A DNA stretch of 64,000 nucleotides from Apoderus coryli (taxonomy: Eukaryota; Arthropoda; Insecta; Coleoptera; Attelabidae). A program made the translations under genes and the position numbers. The stretch covers positions 248,001 through 312,000 of the forward strand of contig OU452199.1 of NCBI GenBank assembly GCA_911728435.2, written 5' to 3'. Each line of letters opens with the position of its first letter. Within the stretch, counting starts at the first letter, position 1. Below are positions 46,085 to 57,540 of the stretch, one piece after another. The notes under the pieces were generated by a model. The model was not told the origin of the DNA and did no database searches. It was given only the letters and a program-made list of their open reading frames with translations.

Positions 46085-47057
46085 TAAAATAATAAAATAG
46101 AAGAAAAAAACACATACTTCTCCTTTTTCTCCATTTCGTCCATCCGCTTCAAATCCTCCAATTTTATGTCATAACTCATGTTATCCGCATCACAAATGTC
46201 CTCGTCTTCTTCCTCATTCTCGTCCAGCACACTTTCATGATATCTTTCACCATTTCCCACTTCTTTAATATCGACATCCACATTCAAGCACTCCGTGGTA
46301 AATTCTGTACCGCCAGCATTTTCCATTTCGAAAATGTGATGCAAATAGATTTGTGAATTTGAATTGGTACCGCGGATCTCACAAAACCGATTGATTTTCT
46401 CTTCGTTGTCCAAACAGATCGTTTTGAAGGTGTGTAACCTCTGCAGGCTATCCAAACAGGTCTCGCACATCACTGGATCTAAGCATAGCCCTAAATCCTG
46501 CAAAATTATCAGTATTTTACTTTATAGCTTCTATAACTACAGCTACTACAAACTTACTATTTCTGGAAGGCACATATTTAACATACTATCGAGGTAGACG
46601 TCTGGTTCGGAAGGTCGTAATATCGTAAACGATTCACTTTCAATAGCTTCCAGACAAATTCGACACATCCGATTAGATTTCTTCGTTAAACCATTGTGTG
46701 AAACAACTACTGCTGAACCATTTAGCAATTCGTTTAAAGCATATTTATAATTTTCTTTATTGATCATTAAAGCAGAATCAGTTTTTGATTTAAGTTTCTC
46801 TTCATTCTCGAATAATTTTGTTTTGTATAAAAACAACTCCTGTAAATTGTTGAGACAGTCATTGCAAACTGCTGGGGATTGAGATATATCCAGGTTCTGA
46901 AAAATACACACACATTTGATGTAGAAGAGTTTATAATTGGAGCTTTCATACATACCAACTCTGGGGATATCAGAAATACCATTTCTCTAACATGATTATC
47001 TAAAAGCATATAATGACTATTTGATAGAAGATTTAAACAAAGCCGGCACACTTCCAT
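46084..47057 (-). CDS. Protein with two ZAD (zinc-finger-associated) domains, no C2H2 fingers seen
   Basis: Three exons on the minus strand, 47057-46956, 46896-46558 and 46497-46084, all GT..AG and phase 0, give 284 residues. ZAD 1: MEVCRLCL (exon 1) paired with VCNDCLNNLQELFLYKTKLF (exon 2). ZAD 2: RMCRICLEAIESESF (exon 2) paired with VMCETCLDSLQRLHTFKTIC (exon 3). Each shows the C-x2-C ... C-x2-C four-cysteine zinc knuckle of the insect ZAD dimerisation fold. Each domain is split by an intron at the same place (before N/D-LD/LG), which suggests an internal domain duplication. The C-terminus is an acidic tail (ENEEEDEDICDAD) with a short charged helix. Most ZAD proteins are transcription factors with C2H2 arrays; here none follows. 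A potential donor, GAA|GTATGT at 46117, could skip the stop into an unseen exon. Divergent from the MDC1-like gene. Confidence 0.78.
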
Positions 47058-47635
47058 TGTGTATCAAGTAAATTAAAACATAATTATAATAGGATTACTG
47101 ATTATCAATATATATTTTAAGTCAGTTTCGTTAATAAGTTTTTGAACCAAAATATATTATAATCAAAAATATTGTTATTGATATAAACAAACTTTTTTTT
47201 TTATTTTTATTTGGTCAACTGTCAACTATCAGTTAATGTCAACTGTCAACATTAATCAGCTTGATTGAGAACAGTGAACAGATACTATTAAGCAGGCTAT
47301 TATCCCTTCCATATTTCCATTTATTTCACAATAACTGCATTATTTGTTATTACAACTTTATAAAGGAATAAGGACAATGGCATTCAGCCTGATGTTGTAA
47401 GCATATATCATCAGGTAGCTCTCCCGCCTGATGCTGAATGAGGTTTTAATAACTCTCCGGATTACCTATATTAGATATTAGATTCGACCCCAATGAATTA
47501 AGGAAACCGCAACCCGCAATTACTCAAAAAATGTGTGATGTGTTGCCTAACTTTTTTATAGTACAAATTTATTACAAACAAAATAATATGAAACAAAAAC
47601 TTAAAGCAATGGTCACAGAATAATAGGGTTATTCT
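47058..47635. other. Divergent intergenic region, ZAD gene side
   Basis: Should contain the promoter of the minus-strand ZAD gene. I see no clear TATA box or initiator that can be separated from the AT-rich background. Confidence 0.35.
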
Positions 47636-48058
47636 TTCGTACTGAACTAAGTGAACAATCTGAAAATTATCAGTTCGTTCACGATTGTGTGTATTCTTTC
47701 GATATCGGTCACTTCTACCAAACTGATTAAAATTCCTACCCCCCTTGCCGCTTACTGATCAACCTCTAGGTACCGGTTAGTTCGTTCAGTTAACAGTTAA
47801 CCTAAGTATTAAATATTGCGAGATTTCGAATCAAACCAATAAATTGTAAAAGTTTAAAACATGGATAATAATATCATGGAAGAAATAATTTCCCAGTTTT
47901 CAGAGCAGATTTAGTTGTTTCCACAAGTTTTCGAGGTTAAGTGAAAGACAATCACAAAAAAGATGATCTTTCGGTTTCGCAAAATATTCAGTTCAGTATA
48001 ATCACATTCAGTTTAATCACATTCACTTGTTCAGATCAATCACTACGAAAGAGTAACC
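47636..48058. mobile_element. MITE copy 2, just upstream of the MDC1-like gene
   Basis: Same element as 44972: starts GGGTTATTCTTTCGTA after TA and ends CTACGAAAGAGTAACC with a worn right end. It is slightly shorter through small deletions and lies about 320 bases before the start codon at 48379. Confidence 0.82.
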
Positions 48059-48378
48059 TCAATGTTGTTTCTTCTGTGCAATGGTTATTACCAGACTACG
48101 ATATTGTGTTTGTTCCAACACTTAACTGAACTGCTAACTTTTTTTCTTCTCTTTTGCCTCTGGCCGGGAGCAGCATACGGTAAGTTTTGCCCAGAACCAT
48201 TTTGTATTTTTCAGAAATTTGGCTCTTTAGGCAAACATCAAATGTCTATAAACTATAAACAAAGTAGAAGGGCCATTAAAAGGGTTATGTTCATAATTTC
48301 AAAATGTTTTATGTTTATTATTTAGTTTAATCGTTTAATAATTATTAAAAATGTTTTAAGATATTATTATCATTAAAT
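48059..48378 (+). other. Probable 5' flank / 5' UTR of the MDC1-like gene
   Basis: Non-coding by inspection. A CATACG|GTAAGT sequence at 48175-48184 could be the donor of a 5' UTR intron, which I cannot confirm. The hydrophobic frame beginning 48062 is treated as chance. Confidence 0.3.
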
Positions 48379-51300
48379 ATGGAAGATATCAATATTAAAA
48401 GGACAAGAGAACAGGTAAATTGGATAATAATTATTATAATTAATTATTGTTCAAATAAAATCATGATTTTAGAAAGGACTATTAAAATGTGTCACAAGTA
48501 ACAAATATTTCGCTTTATTTAACGGTACAAACACAGTGGGGCGAAATAAAACTGCGACAGTAACAATTAAAAGCCTTGTAAGTACATTTTAATTATAAGT
48601 ATTTGGATTATCTTTAATGGTGCTTAATCCTAGAATGTTAGCCATCAACACGCAATTATTATTTACTTAAATGAAAAATGGTACATTAGCGATTTGGACT
48701 CTTCCAATGGAACATTTATTAATGACAAGAAATTAGCACCATTTGAATTATATGAAATCAAGATTAATAATATTAGTAAACAAATAAAATTTGGAGATTA
48801 TGTTTCCGAGATATGTAACAATGGTGTAAGTTTTTTCATGGTTATATTTACTTTAAAATTATATAAAGATTTCTATTTTTTCCAGACTCATACCTCTTGT
48901 GGAGTCTCTCAAAACGAAACCCAAAACGTTACACAAGGTTTCTTCAACGCCGATACACAAATCTTCGACGACCAATCCACTCAAGAATACACTGATGGGC
49001 CAAAGAATGACCGAAATTCAAGTTACGATATTCACGATGCTCCCACGCAAGTAGTCGAACTAGCTCCAGAGTTTTGTCTCACACAAAATATCCATGAGGT
49101 TGCTACGCAAGTCGTCAATTTAGAAGAGATCGAGTTGGCTTCAAGAACAGATCGAGATTTAGACGAAAATAGACCATCAACTTCTAAAGAAATTAGTTTG
49201 GAAGCAACTATATTCAAAACACCACATGTAACTCCAAAAAAAATATTACAAAAAAGTAATGAAGACGACCTAGTTTCACGAAAAGTTGCTTTTGAAACTG
49301 AAATGGGTAGTGAGTTATCAAAAAAAATAATTGAAGAAAATTCTAGTACTGCTGAAGAAAATGGTATCAAGGAATCTGTTAGTGATAGTTCAGATGCATT
49401 TGAGGAAACTGCTAAAGCAGATGATGAACCTAAAATCAATCAAGGAGAAGATCTACCAGTTGCTTCAGTTCAAACTGAGTTAGATAAATCTGATGAAGAA
49501 ATTAATGAGATATCTAGGAAAGTTTTTGAAGAAAGCGTGATGAATAATGAACAAATTACTAACCAAGAGTTTTCTAAAGAAGCAAATTATGTTTGTGAAG
49601 ACAATTTGAAGAATATAGAAGGAGCTAGTAGTGGTTTTGATGCTCTTAATAACAATTCGGAAAATCTACTTGTGCACGATGGGATACGTCAATGTGCAAC
49701 CGGTTCAGATGAAGAAACTGACATTGAAGATAATTCTGATGTGACTGATATTGATGAGGAACCAATGAAAGTGATTACTAACGCTCCACCTGTAAATCAT
49801 TCATCGAAGAGTAATTCGCCAGTGTTTCGTTTAGACGAAACTTGTGGGGTGGTGAATCGTCAGAATTTGCAAGCGTCAGATAGTGAAAGTGATGAAGATG
49901 AAGTGATACGGTTTAAAAGGAAGCCTGTGCGTGTTATTTTGTCACAGAGCCATGAAAATTCCGATGGTAGTAGTTGTAGTGATGGGATCAGATTGAAGAG
50001 GGAATGTGTTCCGTTGCCGTGTACGCAAGAAGAGAGTGTGGAGGATTTAATTGGTAAATAGGTGTTTTCTTCCTAATCTAAACATAATCTTGCCAATGTC
50101 CTGTAAGAATACGTAGCACATTCTTCCTGAGTTCCAAACACATTTTGGATCTTTCATGGTTGAAGTTTCCAAGGAATTTCTTGGAGTGTATCGGTCCAGG
50201 AAGATTTTGCCAGCGTATTGTTCTGTCTGTTTCCTCCTTAATTCTAAGCTTCTCCTTGTAAGTGTGTTTCCCTAAGCCGCAGAACGGTTCAGGCCCTGCA
50301 AAAGGCATTGCCACTGATACTACCATTTTTGAGTTGATGAATGGATCGCAATGTCCCACTTCTGATAGTTCCTGTCCAGGTTAAATTGTACGCATCTACC
50401 GATTGCGTGAATGTCCGTTTGGAAGACGTTGGGGTATATTCCCATTGATTCTGAGTATTTGGTGCCAGACCCGAATACTCCTGCTCCTGTCCCTCTATTG
50501 GTTTTGGACCCGTCTGTAAACCATTTGATGATAGTTGGTAGTTCTTTAAGGTTGCTGGTGTGTAAGTTCATTTTCCAGTCACTCTTGTTACTTAACTTTG
50601 TGGTGAAGTTCTTCTGAAAGTTATATTTTTTCTTAGTTTCGTCACTAGGGATGTTTAGGTATGTTTGATTAGACCAGACTCTCTGATACGTAACTCCAAC
50701 AAAAATATAATTAAGGGATCAATGAAAACACTTCAACGATTAAAAATTTATCTTCAATCCAATTTGCCAGTGAGGAAATCTCGCAGAAATATAATGAATC
50801 GTTGATGGATTCAATATCTTTCAGGGAAATTGGTGACATTCTATCTAAATGCGTTCGAAATATCCTACACCCTTGGTGGACACGAATTAAGACCAACTCT
50901 CCAGCAAAAGGATCTCGGCGTGATTATTACCAATGATTTAAAATGGGAAATCCATGTGTAACGAAGTTACTTTTTTTTTTAATTCTATCCACCCTGTATA
51001 GTATCCGTATTGTATTTTCCTTTCAATATGTTGACGTAATTCCGTCCACCCTGTATTATACCCCACGCCTCAACCGTGCATCGATCGACAACGACGTGGC
51101 TTGTGCTTAGCGTGAACATGATGCGCGCTGACATCATGGTGCGTAAATACCAGATCGCCACGCAGAAACAGTCAGTCGACGACCAGCAGCAACAGCAAGG
51201 AGCAGTAGAAGTGGTGAAGTGGTGAGAGCAGTTCAGTGTTCAGTGGGATTCGGCCGACAACGAGTAGTAGCAGAGTTAGAGGAGTAAACCGTACCGTTCA

Positions 51301-54300
51301 AGCTCCCCTTTCAGCATTACTGGATATTCTCGTGGAAGTTGATAACAAACGTGTTCCCTGGTTCAACCGATCTCCACTGCCGCTATCCTGGTAACCGTGT
51401 GCGACCATCACGAAAAACTGGCTGGCGCCCGAGGAAAACCGACGTAAAGTTGTTCATTAAAGGTTGTTGGTTGATTAGCGCACGTAAATCATCAACCAAC
51501 TAAGAAATAGCGTCACACATGTCTCGGCGGTAGTGAAGAAAGCCAACAAATTGTGGTATTTGATCCAGAAAGCATTTAGATCAAGGTCCAATGACACGGT
51601 TCTGAAGCTGTACAAGTCGTTTGTCAGGCCGGGCCTGGAATATGCCAATAGTGTATGGTCTCCTTATTTTGTTAAGGATATTGAGGCTTTGGAGAGAGTT
51701 CAGAGAAGATTTACCAAGCTTCCACAAGCGCTGTGCCACCTGACATATGAAGATCGGCTAAGAGCTTTGAACTTAACAACGTTCAAGAAAGGCGTCGTCG
51801 TTGGCGACTTGATACAGACGTATAAGGTTCTTAGCGGACATTACACAATAAACTTGGATCTCTTTCATCTTAATAGAAATCCAAGCCTACGTGGTAACAG
51901 CAAGAAATTGTGCAAAGAAAGATGCGCCAAGCTCGCTCGAAGAAACTTTCTGTCAAATAGAGTGGTATATGCGTGGAATGATATGTCGGAGGAGGTTGTA
52001 TCAGCGCCAACAGTGAATAGTTTTAAGAACAGACTGGACATTACGCTTAAAGATCGGGGCAGCTGCATGGTCCACTACTCGGTATAGTAAATCGTCGTGT
52101 TTTTATGCACTGAGTCGAGTTTTATCTTTTACAAATCGGGCGACAGTCTCATCGGTTTCACTGCTTATTGTCTGAATTAGTAATAATAATAATACCACTA
52201 CCAGATTCGTTTGGCAAAACTTGTTGGGAAGTGAATAGTCAGATAACGATGGGGGGATGCAAGAATTAAAATAGGTGTTTTCCCATTCCTCATTCTGACG
52301 AATCTTAACTGCCTCGAAATCATTGCAATCATATCTACAGTTTGCTTTGTTCTCGAATATTTGCTTCTTCGTATTCCTTGATGATTTTCTAGCTCACGAA
52401 TGAAACCTCTGGAAAGTTTCTTTTATTCCCACTTTTACAGTTTTAATGTTCCTATTCATTTCTTCCAATTCCTCTCCCAAATTCCTGTGAAACAAATTTA
52501 CATTCATAGATGAAGAATCTTCTTGCAGCTACCAATTCCAAACAACTTGACGATACAGCAAACGACATCGATGATTACATTCCAGCAACTCAAGATGTTT
52601 CAATCAAACCAACTAAGACACATTCCAATTCCCATGAAAACTCTAACGACTCTTCGGAAAGCTTTAAACTCGGTTTAACTGAAATGATGTTGAGTGAAAA
52701 GGACTCTACAGCGCAACAGCAACAACAGAGAAATTCATTTCTCTTTGTTCCGGAAACTCAGACAGAAAACAACAGTGATTCGCCTAGTGTAATGAATCGA
52801 CAATCTTTAGACTCTGCCGATTTGGGAGATATTAGTAGTTCTTTTACCTTACAATTGGCGGATAAGTCGCAGGAGATTTCCAATATAGCTGAAAGTAATG
52901 GGACAAACTTAAAACCTCAAGCTGATGAAGATATTTTCGTACAATCCACACAAAAGTTGGATATTTGCGAACATAACCGATTAACAGCTAATTCCGATAT
53001 TAAAGCAACGAAAGAATCGTTAAAAGTTCAACTAAAGGAAGTTAACGAGGATATTTTCTTGCAACCTACCCAAAAACTGGATGAATCAGTCAGTTTTATT
53101 GAAGATGATAATATTTTCCTACAACCAACTCAACCTCTTACATTTGTAAACAGTTCTAAACACAATAATGCAACAGACTTTGACGAAGTTCTGGATGACA
53201 GTGTTTTTCTGCAACCAACTCAACCTCTTCCCAAACCTGCAAAAAGGAAGCATGGTTTGATATCTAAACCTGGTACGAGTAAAAATCCTCACAATGATTC
53301 AAATAATCAAGGAGATGATGAGAGTATTTACCTGCAACCAACTCAAAAATTAGATTGTGATAATTCAAATAATCATGATGATGATGAGAGTATTTTTTTG
53401 CAACCAACTCAAATTATCATGCAAGAAAACAACGATGAGACACTTGAACCAAAAGCTACTAAAGAAGACAATGTTCCTAATGCTTCAGAATCCTTGAATC
53501 TAATTCCAGATGATACCCGACCTGAAGGTATCATAAATGACGTTTTCTTACAGAATACGCAAAGAATCGATGTCGGTGAAACCATATTTTTAAGTAAAAC
53601 TTCACCAAATGCTTCAGATTTTGAAATCGACATACCGAAACACAAATCTTCAACTGTATTTCAACAAAATGATGATGACAAACCAGATATTTTTGATGAA
53701 TTAACATTTAAACATCCTGATTCTATGGCTTTAGAAACATCTAAACTTACAACCAGTATGGAGTTGCTGAAATTCCAATTAGCAACTGAAAAGGCTAGAG
53801 ACGAAATTGAACGTACTTTTAGTGAAACTAATTCTCCGAAATCTGACGATTCAAAGAAAAGTTCTGCAGAAAAACGCTTCAATTTTAAGAAAACATCTTC
53901 AAATGTCGCTATAACGCGTTTATCAGACATATCGCCACGTAGAGATGAAACTTTAAGTCAGATCGAGACATTTATTAAGGCCACAGCTAAGGATCCAAAG
54001 GAACAAAGCGAGAGAGTGGAAACTTTGAGTCAAATTGAAGATTTTATTGGCAAAACTCCTACTAGATCGTCAAAAAGTCTACGCAGTTTCACGTCTTGGA
54101 CTGTATGTGATGTTCCAAGCATATCAAAAGAAGATGAAGAAGTTGCTAAGTTTACTAAACAAGCTGCTGCAGAATTATCTGCTGTGAATAAAAAGAAACG
54201 ACCTAAATCTTCTTGTTCAGAAGAAAATGACGAAAGAAAACTTAAGTCAATGGCAGAAGATGATTCCCAAAAGAAATCCGAAGAATCTACAAGTAAATTC

Positions 54301-57300
54301 AACCCAATACGCGTACAAAATGAAGATAGAGGAAATATAATTGAATGTATTTCTGAATTAGCTGCCGAAAAATCAAAGGAACCATTTACTTCAACGCGAA
54401 GAACGCGTAAAGCATCAACTTTAAGTGAAAATAATGATAAAAAAACAGAAACTGCAAAAGTAAGTGAGAAATCAAAAGCTGTTAGAAAAAAATCGATTAG
54501 AACTAAGGAAAACTTAGCTGAAACTAAGTCGAGTGTTAGAAAATCGTCAGTTGAAGTAGATGGGAAACAAAACGAGGAATGTTCGCGTAAAACTGTTGCA
54601 TCCGGAAGCAAGAAGAAGTCTGGTGAGAAAGAACAATCAAGTCTGGAATCTAATCAAGCTGTACGTAATAAGAAGAAGTCTACTTCAAAAGACTCAAGAT
54701 CTATACAAAGTTCTGGTCAAGTTACTGAAGAAGAATCTAAAAGAGGAAGCCGAAAACGTGTACATAAGATATCTGAAGATAGGCTGGATTTGAAACAAAA
54801 CGGGGAATGTTCTAGTAAAACTAATGCATCAGAAATTAGAAGACAGGCGAATAATGATGATAATGATGATGTGTCGCAAAATATTGAATCCCGGAAAATT
54901 GCTGAATGCCAGTCAAAACAAGTTACAAGTAAATTTGAGTCTAAAAGAGGTACTGGTGAAATTATACGGAACTCTAATGTTGAAGAACTGTCTAAAGACA
55001 ATGTGGGTTTAGAAGAAAAAGAAAATGATGAACGTAACGGAAATGCTTCCAATTCAGGAGTGTCTAAAGTATCAACTCGAAGGGCCGTGCGTACGAAATC
55101 CAGCACAATAGTGGAAGAATCGGCGCAAGAAACTAGTGAATCGAGATCTAAAACTCGGAGACTTGTTAACAGCGATGAAACGACAGTTATCGAGGCAGCA
55201 GCTGAAGCGAAACAAATTACTCGTAGAAATATGCGAAAGAAATCAGTTAGCCGTGAACAAGTGGATGTTGAAATTACGCCAAAACCTCATCGATCTGAAG
55301 AGACAATTTCTACTAGAAAACGAAAATTATCCACTCAAAGTGTTGAGGAAGATGATAGTAATAAAGTTTCGAATAAAAAAGTTGCAGGTGATTGGAAAAG
55401 TAATAGTGGAAGCAGTAAACGTGGCATAACTAAAAATTCTGATGAAATGGGTGATTCCAAATTAGGTAGAATTGCTGAAACTGACACTAGTTCGGCTTCA
55501 TGTAGTTCAACACCGAAAAAACAACGCTTAGTAATGGATGAATCAGTTCTGTTAAGTTCTGCAGAGGTGAGTCATGCTTCAAAAGCAATTTTTTTGTAAT
55601 GAAAACTGAAAATGATGATTTCAATTTAGAGAACAAAACGGAAGCAGCGGCCTAAAGTGGCTTTCACAATGTTGGACAGTCCCCAATTGGAGTCGTATAT
55701 CAAACAATTAGGAGGCAGTATAGTGGACTCCATTGAATCTGCAACAGTTTTAGTAACGCAACATGTGAAACGTACACAAAAGCTTTTACAAGCTGTTGGT
55801 TTAGGAAAACCTATATGCGGACCATCTTGGATTGAATCATCGAAACAGGCACATGAATTCCTTGGTAGGTCCGATCTGTACTTAGAAATATATCGCGGGT
55901 TTGATTGGTTCTTGTTTTTTAGATCCTTGGGACTATATATTAAAAGATGGGGAAGCGGAGACAAATTGGAAATTTTCCCTGAAAGAGTCGTTAATTAGGA
56001 GTAGCTCCATGAAGTTGTTAGAAGGAGTTACGTTCCAATTAATTGTCAATCAGGCGGGGGATGTATTGAAAGGTATTTTAAAATAGTTTTAAATTTTTTA
56101 ATAGCAGGTGCCTTCAAATAAAGTTTATATGTGAGCAGCAGCAGCAGTGCATATCTATCGCTTGCTCTTGGGTTTGGGAAAATAGTAATTCGACGATTAT
56201 AGCAGGGGAAATTTTACAGTGATCGTGAATTTAAATGATGCTGTACGTATTCCCCCTGTTCAACACTGGATAAACCGAAATCCGAGCGACCAAGGTTATC
56301 AAAAACGAACGAATCCGTAGATCTGTTCATGATGACCCTAACCTCTCTATACTTTTATTTTCATACATCAAATATAAACTTTAATTTCTGACACTCTGTA
56401 TAACCTAAACGAAAAACGCTGTCTCGCGGTGTTCCGCGACTGAAGAGACGAATCGAAGTCGAAACAGTAGAATTATGTCTTCTCCAACAGAAAGTGCAAA
56501 ACTTTGACTGACTGGATATTAACAGTTAGTGTATGGAAAACGTACTACTGAACAATTTTCTGTTGCGTATAACAATGGAGTTACACATTGGGGGATGGAA
56601 ATTCTATCTGCTTTCGAACTCGGACAGTTCTCATCAGTATGGCTAGGAAGCCATATAGCATTGGTGTAGTTGGACGGTCTTGTGATCTGAAAAATCGTAA
56701 GAAGTAGTGTCACTTCGAACATGCGTGAAAACACACGTCGAAAGACGTTCCTTGGTTGGTCACATCCAAGGAAGTAGCGGAGAAGTGCTAGGCTTTCCTG
56801 AAGGTTGGTTGAGTTGGTCTTGCGACTATTATCCCTTCCGGTGCCGCGCTCTTCTTACGATTTTTCAAATCACAAGACCGTTCAACTACACCAATGCTAT
56901 ATGGCTTCCTAGCCATACTGATGAGAACTGTCCGAGTTCGAAAGCAGATAGAATTTCCATCCCCCAATGTGTAACTCCATTGTTACACGCAACAGAAAAT
57001 TGTTCAGGGCATTCGCCCAGTACGTTACTGTTAATATCCAGTCAGTCATAGTTTTGCACTTTCTGTTGGAGAAGACATTATTCTACTGTTTCGACTTCGA
57101 TTCGTCTCTTCAGACGCGTTTAGATTTCAATGCGTGATACTTGTGCGAACATAAGGTAGAGATACTAACATCTCGAACACACCTTAGTGCAAGTTCTGCC
57201 GAAAGGCAAAGAATCACAAACATATTGAACTCTGTATAACATGCCTGACAGTACTGACATTAGTTTAACACTAATGTCACAGTTGTTCTGTCAAAAGTCT

Positions 57301-57540
57301 GGAGTGTTCTTTTGTTTGTCTCAAGGTGCTGTTGAGGCTTGTGGTGGTAAATGTGTAACAAAACACCCTGGTAAAAATGGTGGTGGTGAGAAGTATTTCA
57401 TTGTATCAACCAAAGAAAACAAAAGGAAATATGCGCGAATATTAAAACAATATCCTGATGTGAAAGTTATTCAACCAGAAGCCATTTTTGATGGTGTTTT
57501 ACGGCAGGAGTTACATTTTGACCAACATTACGTGGATTAG
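48379..57540 (+). CDS. MDC1: MDC1/Mu2-like DNA-damage mediator (FHA, TQ repeats, tandem BRCT)
   Basis: Exons 48379-48414, 48473-48577, 48634-48825, 48886-50053, 52529-55566, 55630-55864, 55923-56072 and 57326-57540. All have GT..AG borders in phase, total 5139 bases, 1712 residues. FHA domain at residues about 12-105 with the phosphopeptide-binding set G-R (residue 36 Arg), S50-x2-H53 and N72-G73 (SSNGTFIN). Exon 4 has TQ motifs including TQGF and TQIF, the TQxF form that ATM phosphorylates for RNF8 binding in MDC1, and acidic SDVTDIDEE-like CK2 sites. Exon 5 has seven IFLQPTQ-type repeats, then a Lys/Arg/Ser-rich disordered region. Tandem BRCT at residues about 1520-1712 (KVAFTMLDS; GPSWIESS; LLEGVTFQLIV; VIQPEAIFDGVLRQE). 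Role by family: nuclear reader of phosphorylated H2A variant at DNA breaks; Drosophila Mu2 is the counterpart. The start is the only Met that keeps the FHA frame. Introns 4 and 7 are full of mobile DNA. Confidence 0.9.
50062..50700 (-). mobile_element. RNase H fragment of a non-LTR retrotransposon
   Basis: The minus strand reads TYQRVWSNQTYLNIP, NLKELPTIIKWFTDGSKTNR (first RNase H Asp), GTGAGVFGSGTKYSESMGIY and VFQTDIHAIGRCVQFNLDRN, then a shifted frame to 50078. The usual Glu of the QAE motif reads QTDI, a loss of a catalytic residue. It lies in intron 4 of the MDC1-like gene, antisense. Confidence 0.75.
50701..52195 (+). mobile_element. Non-LTR retrotransposon 3' part, split by a solo LTR
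   Basis: The plus strand reads AFEISYTLGGHELRPTLQQK, DLGVIITNDLKWEIH, is interrupted by 50957-51517, and resumes VSAVVKKANKLWYLI, LYKSFVRPGLEYANSVWSPY, FTKLPQALCHLTYEDRLRAL, to a stop at 52087. It ends in a (TAA)n tail near 52181-52195. Deleting the LTR and one CATG restores the reading frame exactly. 5' truncated and decayed before 50830. Sense orientation relative to the host gene. Confidence 0.85.
50957..51517 (+). mobile_element. Solo LTR, 561 bases, with CATG target duplication
   Basis: Starts TGTAACGAAG and ends GCGTCACA, i.e. TG...CA ends with a short TGT/ACA inverted repeat. It is flanked by CATG at 50953-50956 and 51518-51521, the 4-bp duplication typical of Ty3/gypsy integrases. 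The 3' part has CAG-rich sequence. No internal gag/pol is present, so it is the product of LTR-LTR recombination. The strand is tentative. Confidence 0.88.
56441..57112. mobile_element. Foldback element in the BRCT-region intron
   Basis: Arms 56441-56704 and 56851-57112 are about 95% reverse complements by eye (TGAAGAGACGAATCGAAGTC and complement at the outer ends), separated by about 146 bases. Both arms read the same short frame, as expected for a palindrome. CTCTGTATAAC occurs in direct orientation outside both arms (56394 and 57230). It sits inside intron 7 of the MDC1-like gene, between the two exons of the second BRCT domain. Confidence 0.8.

Noticed and set aside
37927..47057. The ZAD exons and the C2H2 array as one ZAD-zinc-finger gene
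   Set aside because: They are on opposite strands (minus and plus), so they cannot be spliced together without trans events.
48062..48325. Plus-strand frame with a hydrophobic, signal-peptide-like start just before the MDC1-like gene
   Set aside because: No family resemblance after the hydrophobic part, and it lies in the short interval between a MITE and the FHA start; more likely 5' flank.
51533..52087. Stand-alone gene of 184 residues
   Set aside because: It is the C-terminal part of a LINE interrupted by a solo LTR; joining across the LTR gives the RT frame.
48694..55599. Two separate genes (FHA protein ending at 50061, TQ-repeat protein starting at 52510)
   Set aside because: The stop at 50059 lies inside a donor sequence (ATTG|GTAAAT). 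The exon from 52529 joins in phase, and FHA plus BRCT on one chain is the MDC1/Mu2 architecture.
56519..57051. Short frames containing ITRPSNYTNAIW on both strands
   Set aside because: Mirror frames of the inverted repeat, not genes.
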